Below are positions 63,926 to 64,000 of a stretch of 64,000 bases of DNA, in pieces. This stretch comes from Streptomyces phaeoluteigriseus (lineage in GTDB: Bacteria > Actinomycetota > Actinomycetes > Streptomycetales > Streptomycetaceae): contig NZ_MPOH02000023.1 of the NCBI RefSeq assembly GCF_001896135.2, positions 26,674-90,673 on the forward strand. Reading direction: 5' to 3'. Positions within the stretch are counted from its first letter, which is position 1. Every line of letters starts with the position of its first letter. The notes below the pieces were generated by a model, which saw nothing but the letters and a program-made list of their open reading frames with translations, searched no databases and was not told where the DNA came from. The position numbers and the translations under genes were made by a program.

Positions 63926-64000
63926 GAAGCTTCCCCTTGATGTTGGACACCTGGAGACTGGGACGTGAGGTTCCAGAGGAAGTAGTGCCAGGTGGGAAGC

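Noticed and set aside
1..64000. CRISPR arrays, rRNA operons, complete prophage
   Set aside because: No regularly spaced repeats, no rRNA-like conserved stretches and no phage structural genes; only a broken integrase was found.

Overview
The window is high-GC actinobacterial DNA and almost certainly Streptomyces. The evidence is extreme third-position GC, GTG starts, a Streptomyces-type family-11 xylanase, WhiB, SpoIIE-type phosphatases, a bldA-style TTA codon in several accessory genes, and many Streptomyces IS5/IS110-type transposase relics.

Left part (1 to about 36.7 kb) looks like ordinary chromosomal Streptomyces sequence. In order it holds: a GH36 alpha-galactosidase 3' end; a flavonol-degradation locus (hydrolase, quercetinase, divergent MarR regulator with a 29-bp palindromic operator); a secreted GH11 xylanase; a three-gene isoprenoid operon (94-aa protein, polyprenyl synthase, MpaB/Lcp-type oxygenase); a class-V aminotransferase; a GAF/PAS/SpoIIE phosphatase; a protein with an eCIS-cargo-like leader; a DMT permease; a membrane SpoIIE phosphatase; a spore-photoproduct-lyase-like radical SAM enzyme; a SRPBCC/FAD-oxidoreductase/SDR operon; a membrane-anchored Mrr-like nuclease; a beta-propeller phytase; a DUF1932 dehydrogenase; a DHA2 MFS pump; an AraC regulator; a secretory lipase; a MOSC protein; an RsbW-like kinase; and a cobalamin-riboswitch-controlled BtuCDF transporter. 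About ten of these genes are split by single-base frameshifts, often in G/C runs. That is as compatible with sequencing indels as with real mutation.

At about 36.7 kb a secreted M4 metalloprotease gene is cut at its 5' end and joined to the first codons of an IS5-type transposase. From there to the right edge the sequence is an accessory, lower-GC region rich in broken genes: an orphan beta-propeller protein, a decayed tyrosine recombinase, a decayed MBL hydrolase, and at least seven transposase relics. Intact cargo lies between them: a 310-aa unknown protein coupled to a small exported peptide, DUF1877, WhiB, an 858-aa LuxR/LAL-type regulator, a two-gene TPR-like/HEAT-like pair of unknown function, a GNAT acetyltransferase, and a Tat-exported metallophosphoesterase fused to a beta-propeller lectin. 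Two closely related IS5-type copies (41.3-42.2 kb and 63.1-63.9 kb) face each other and bracket about 21 kb of this region.

The clearest functional stories are the quercetin module (1-3 kb), the isoprenoid synthase/oxygenase operon (4.3-6.9 kb) and the B12 uptake operon (31-34 kb). The best candidates for undescribed biology are the isoprenoid trio, the coupled pair at 54.5-56.9 kb, the ATGA-coupled exported peptide/310-aa pair at 45-46 kb, and the metallophosphoesterase-lectin fusion. No tRNA, rRNA or CRISPR array was seen.
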